Below, one piece after another: positions 6,038 through 8,895 of a DNA stretch of 8,895 nucleotides (position 1 is its first letter; each line of letters begins with the position of its first letter). Under the pieces are notes generated by a model that ran no database searches, was not told where the DNA came from, and saw only the letters and a list, made by a program, of their open reading frames with translations. The DNA comes from Leptolyngbya sp. SIO4C1. Its GTDB lineage: Bacteria > Cyanobacteriota > Cyanobacteriia > Phormidesmidales > Phormidesmidaceae. A program made the translations under genes and the position numbers. The stretch covers positions 1 through 8,895 of the forward strand of contig JAAHIA010000197.1 in NCBI GenBank assembly GCA_010671975.1, in the 5' to 3' direction.

Positions 6038-6430
6038 ATGAAACTTCGTCAATTTTTACCCGTTCTATTTACTGTCTGCGTCGCTGCGCTGCTGGTAGTT
6101 ACCGGGCTTAGCAATCCGCGCCTAGCAGCCCTTAGTCAGTCTCAAAACGGCTATGTGATCAAGCCAACGCCGCGTGAAGATCTGGTCTATGTGGAGCCGC
6201 GCTTTTCTAATCACATCAACCTAGAGCGCGGTCAGTACTTTCATCAGTTTGATCGGCAGGCACTAGAGGCCGCGCTCACAGAGCTGGCTGAGCAGTATCA
6301 GATTGAGGGCACTCAGTTTCATACCCGCGTCGTGGATGGTGAAGCGGTTCCGGGCCTGTTCGTGTTTGTCTCTAAGGCAGCCGGAGCTGAGGCCGACTTT
6401 CAGCTAGCGACCGAAACGCTAGCTAACTGA
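6038..6430 (+). CDS. Small exported protein of unknown function (130 residues)
   Basis: The N-terminus MKLRQFLPVLFTVCVAALLV is a clear Sec signal or membrane anchor: two positive charges, about 17 hydrophobic residues, then small and polar residues (TGLSNPRLAALS) where cleavage after an Ala near 32-33 is plausible. There is no lipobox cysteine. The mature part of about 95 residues is acidic and mixed alpha/beta in look: an aromatic stretch DLVYVEPRFSNHINLERGQY (46-65), an amphipathic helix ALEAALTELAEQYQ (73-86), and a strand-rich end GLFVFVSK (107-114). I recognise no domain. I chose ATG 6038 because AAGAG sits 8 bases upstream and the signal peptide begins there; the frame extends to a TTG at 5996. 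Its stop overlaps the 3' end of the TgpA-like gene by 12 bases, tail to tail. It probably acts in the periplasm or at the membrane. Confidence 0.75.
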   Translation: MKLRQFLPVLFTVCVAALLVVTGLSNPRLAALSQSQNGYVIKPTPREDLVYVEPRFSNHINLERGQYFHQFDRQALEAALTELAEQYQIEGTQFHTRVVDGEAVPGLFVFVSKAAGAEADFQLATETLAN

Positions 6431-8722
6431 GCTAGGCGAGCGGCGAGCTAGCTGCTCTAGCTGCGATCGCAGCCAGCTAATATCGGCGGCTTTGCCCCCA
6501 TAGCGCCAGCTAACGTAGGCATTAATAATTGCCTCGACTGGCGCTAGCCGCGCAAATGCAGATTCACGCAGCTGCTCGACATATTCAAACGGCGTCTGCG
6601 CAGCCGGTTTGGCATAGCCCTGAGCGGCTAGCCGCTGCAGCATTTGCTGATAGACCTTTTCAACCGGCGACAGCTGTGTGAGCCAGCGTCGGTGCTGCCA
6701 CTTTCGCCAGAGCTGTTGCCCTAGCCAGGTAGCAAATCCAATCGCTGTTGCCGCGATCGCAAAGGCCAGCAGCCGCAGCCAGCCGCGCAGTCGCAGCAGC
6801 GCACCAATTGCTATCTCCAGCAGTCGCCCAATCAGCCGCAGCCCCGCCTGAATCAGCTCAACGGCCGGCGCCGGCAGCTGCCCCTGCAGCCACTCCCAGA
6901 TCTGCCGTAAAACCCTAAAGGGACTACCAACGCCCTCAGACGGCGGCTCAAACAGATGCCCTGGGATAGGATCAAAGTTGAACCAGCCGTACTTTGGAAA
7001 GAACACCTCGGTAACGGCATAGGCATCCGTATTGCGCACGATGTAAAAGCCGGTAAACGGGTTAAACTGCCCCGGCCCAAAGCCCGCTGCTAGCCGCGCC
7101 GGAATGCCAACTGAGCGCAGCATGATTGTCAGCACCGTGGAAAAGTGATCGGCGGTGCCACCCTGATACTTGAATAGAAACGCTTCAACTAGATCTTCAT
7201 CGTCTGCAAAGAAGGGCAGATCTTCCTCCAGGCTATAGCGCTGTTTGAGCACATCCGTTAGAAAAACAGCTTTATCGTAGTCATTCGTCAGCGGCAGCGG
7301 CGCGGTGGCCAGCAGTCGCTCAGTTTCTCGGCGAACCCGCTCCTGCAGCTCAGCGGGCACTTGCAAATAGTATTTTTCAATATTGCTAGGGTAGTCACCT
7401 TCGACCTCTCTGAGCAGACTGGGCACCCGCAGGCTGACATCCGAAATCACCGTATAAGTAATGCCCTCTATCAGCGCCTTGGGTGCGCGCATCGCGCCCT
7501 CTGGATCAACTGCAATGCGCTCGGCTGGGAAATAGACCTGCTTCGGCTCGTACAGCGCAGGAATCAAATTCTGAAAGTCGCTGACCATCGTGTAGGTCTG
7601 CACTACTTCGCGACTAGGCCCCAATCGCGGTACGCGCAGCGGCCAAAACTGATACGAGCTGCGCGATCGCTGCAGCGTTGAAGTAGCGTCGTTGCGCGAA
7701 ACCTCCCAGCCCTGACCGGTGTAGCGATCAAAGGCCATGACGCGCCAAAACCCTTCTGCTTGCGATCGCACCCGCATCACCACCTTTGGAATCATCTCCC
7801 CGCGTAGGTTCTGATTCATCCGCTGGTTAAAGCCGTAGTAAAAGTCAGTGCTGATTGCGCCGGGGCCAGATTCGGGGCTGCCGCTGCCGCCGCTGCCGCC
7901 CTCCGCCTCTGGTCCATCACCTCGCCCGTCGCCCACATAGCCCGGATTGAGAATTGTGCGACCGTCAAACGACGCATCGGTATCCACGCTGCCATTGACT
8001 GGAAAAGTCCGCAGCTGATAGCCAGGCAGTCGAGGCAGCGCCGCAAAGATCAGCAGCCCCAGTAGCACCACTACCAGCATCACCCCGCCCAGCTTTTTAG
8101 GCGATGTGCCCGTGTAGATAGACCGCCAGCTTTGGCTCAACAGCCCCAGGCGTGAGCGATAGTCAAGCACCAGCACCGGCAGCGCAATCAGCAAAAACAA
8201 AAACAGCAGCGGCCCAAACAGCAGCGTCTGACTAATCGTTGCGGCCACCCCAATCAGCACCAAGCCAATCATCATGGAGTAGCCCAGGTCTTTGCGGCGT
8301 GGCAAATCAAAGCTGTGCAGCACCTGCAGCTGAATCAGCAGCTCTGCTAGCACAATTCGCGTATCGCCTGGATTGTTTAACAGGCGACCAAAAAACAGCA
8401 CCAGCGCCACCAGCATCCCCATCGCAATGCAAAACTTGACGCCCACGTTAGCTCGACGGCGGCTGCGCCAGCTCCAATAGGCCCCGGCGGCACTCAGCGG
8501 AATGGCCAGCAAGTTCCAATTGGAAGTCTCGGTCACATCGGCAGACGCGACTGCCATGGCACAGATACCAACCGTCACCAGGCTCTGCACCAAAATTCGC
8601 AGCGCAATGGAATCCTCAGAAGGCAGTGACGGCACCGTTGCTAAACGCTGCCGCCACTGCCGAAAAGGATGCGATTTTTTAGGAGACGTAGACTGGGTCT
8701 TGGATGAACGAGAAGACACCAT
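6419..8722 (-). CDS. TgpA-like membrane protein with a degenerate transglutaminase domain (DUF3488-Transglut_core-DUF4129)
   Basis: The 767-residue protein has the TgpA layout. An N-terminal membrane region has about six or seven helices (approximately 40-60, 70-84, 95-115, 122-137, 148-187 and 211-231). A Gly/Ser/Pro-rich linker (264-289) and a large extracytoplasmic part follow, then the transglutaminase core (about 480-590), one more membrane helix (about 648-672) and a C-terminal cytoplasmic DUF4129-like segment (SPVEKVYQQMLQRLA at 685-699, to INAYVSWRYGG at 733-743). The core keeps ML-RSVGIPARLAAGFGPG and YGWFNFDPIPG, with Asp584 at the catalytic Asp position. However, GGTADHF (521-527) has Ala524 where the nucleophilic Cys should be, and NTDAYAVTEV (564-573) has Tyr568 for the catalytic His. 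It is therefore unlikely to have transglutaminase or protease activity and may instead bind or scaffold. The start is ATG 8722, with only a weak ribosome binding site. It lies 38 bases after another minus-strand gene. Confidence 0.9.
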   Translation of the reverse strand: MVSSRSSKTQSTSPKKSHPFRQWRQRLATVPSLPSEDSIALRILVQSLVTVGICAMAVASADVTETSNWNLLAIPLSAAGAYWSWRSRRRANVGVKFCIAMGMLVALVLFFGRLLNNPGDTRIVLAELLIQLQVLHSFDLPRRKDLGYSMMIGLVLIGVAATISQTLLFGPLLFLFLLIALPVLVLDYRSRLGLLSQSWRSIYTGTSPKKLGGVMLVVVLLGLLIFAALPRLPGYQLRTFPVNGSVDTDASFDGRTILNPGYVGDGRGDGPEAEGGSGGSGSPESGPGAISTDFYYGFNQRMNQNLRGEMIPKVVMRVRSQAEGFWRVMAFDRYTGQGWEVSRNDATSTLQRSRSSYQFWPLRVPRLGPSREVVQTYTMVSDFQNLIPALYEPKQVYFPAERIAVDPEGAMRAPKALIEGITYTVISDVSLRVPSLLREVEGDYPSNIEKYYLQVPAELQERVRRETERLLATAPLPLTNDYDKAVFLTDVLKQRYSLEEDLPFFADDEDLVEAFLFKYQGGTADHFSTVLTIMLRSVGIPARLAAGFGPGQFNPFTGFYIVRNTDAYAVTEVFFPKYGWFNFDPIPGHLFEPPSEGVGSPFRVLRQIWEWLQGQLPAPAVELIQAGLRLIGRLLEIAIGALLRLRGWLRLLAFAIAATAIGFATWLGQQLWRKWQHRRWLTQLSPVEKVYQQMLQRLAAQGYAKPAAQTPFEYVEQLRESAFARLAPVEAIINAYVSWRYGGKAADISWLRSQLEQLARRSPSSVS

Positions 8723-8760
8723 CGCAAGTAGACTCGAGACGCACTAGAACAGCTTCGTTC

Positions 8761-8895
8761 CTATCCTAGCGAGTCTTTCACAACGCTGAGAGCAAACCGC
8801 AGCGGGCGCTGACCCGACTGAGATAGGAACACCTCTAGCGTATAAGTTTGCCCAGCTTTAGGGGCTGACTGCACAAGACTTAGCTGTCCAGCGTC
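8761..8895 (-). CDS. C-terminal fragment of an unidentified protein (continues past the right edge)
   Basis: The minus-strand frame is open from the window edge for 44 codons to a TAG at 8763-8761. It reads DAGQLSLVQSAPKAGQTYTL, then EVFLSQSGQRPLRFALSVVK and DSLG. The alternating polar and hydrophobic residues suggest beta strands, as in an extracytoplasmic beta-sandwich end, but I cannot name the family from this much. The stop lies 38 bases before the start of the TgpA-like gene on the same strand, so the two are probably in one transcription unit. The next 37 bases contain no terminator. Confidence 0.6.
   Translation of the reverse strand, partial: DAGQLSLVQSAPKAGQTYTLEVFLSQSGQRPLRFALSVVKDSLG

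Noticed and set aside
5893..6111. Plus-strand frame with an ATG at 5983 (MKLTIGLFARAAV), upstream of and overlapping the exported-protein gene
   Set aside because: It overlaps the signal peptide coding region in another frame and has no homology or ribosome binding site. A regulatory upstream frame cannot be excluded but is not supported.

Overview
The window looks like chromosomal DNA from a cyanobacterium. Nine copies of the palindrome GCGATCGC (HIP1) occur in 8.9 kb, far above chance. The tRNA-Gln(UUG) has no encoded CCA, and the protein families present (IS630 transposase, DUF4058, a WecG-type glycosyltransferase, a YheT-type hydrolase, RecF, ArgD and a TgpA/DUF3488 protein) fit that group. 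A filamentous Leptolyngbya-like lineage is possible, but I cannot fix the genus from sequence alone.

Layout. Positions 1-535 are a decayed accessory patch. It holds the 5' end of an IS630-family transposase leaving the left edge, the first 40 codons of a DUF4058 gene apparently cut by that insertion, and short unidentifiable reading-frame fragments. Next comes a minus-strand WecG/TagA/CpsF glycosyltransferase (536-1309, frame open to 1432), then about 590 bases with no convincing gene except one possible 49-codon frame. A minus-strand tRNA-Gln (2021-2092) with a recognisable promoter follows. Divergent from it, on the plus strand, are a YheT-type alpha/beta hydrolase and recF, separated by 7 bases and probably co-transcribed. 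The convergent neighbour is argD (minus, 4498-5787). A 250-base divergent spacer separates argD from a small exported protein of unknown function (plus, 6038-6430). The last residues of that gene overlap the 3' end of a large minus-strand membrane protein of the TgpA/DUF3488-transglutaminase-DUF4129 type (6419-8722). Just upstream of it is the C-terminal end of another minus-strand gene (8761-8895), probably in the same transcription unit.

How the genes relate. Most are housekeeping: recombination repair (RecF), arginine biosynthesis (ArgD) and glutamine decoding. The glycosyltransferase suggests surface polysaccharide synthesis. They do not form one obvious pathway.

The most interesting feature is the TgpA-like protein. 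Its transglutaminase domain keeps the fold-defining motifs and the catalytic Asp position, but the catalytic Cys is Ala and the catalytic His is Tyr. It is therefore probably a pseudoenzyme. It is encoded tail-to-tail with an unrecognised exported protein and downstream of an unrecognised gene. I saw no CRISPR array, toxin-antitoxin pair or defence island.
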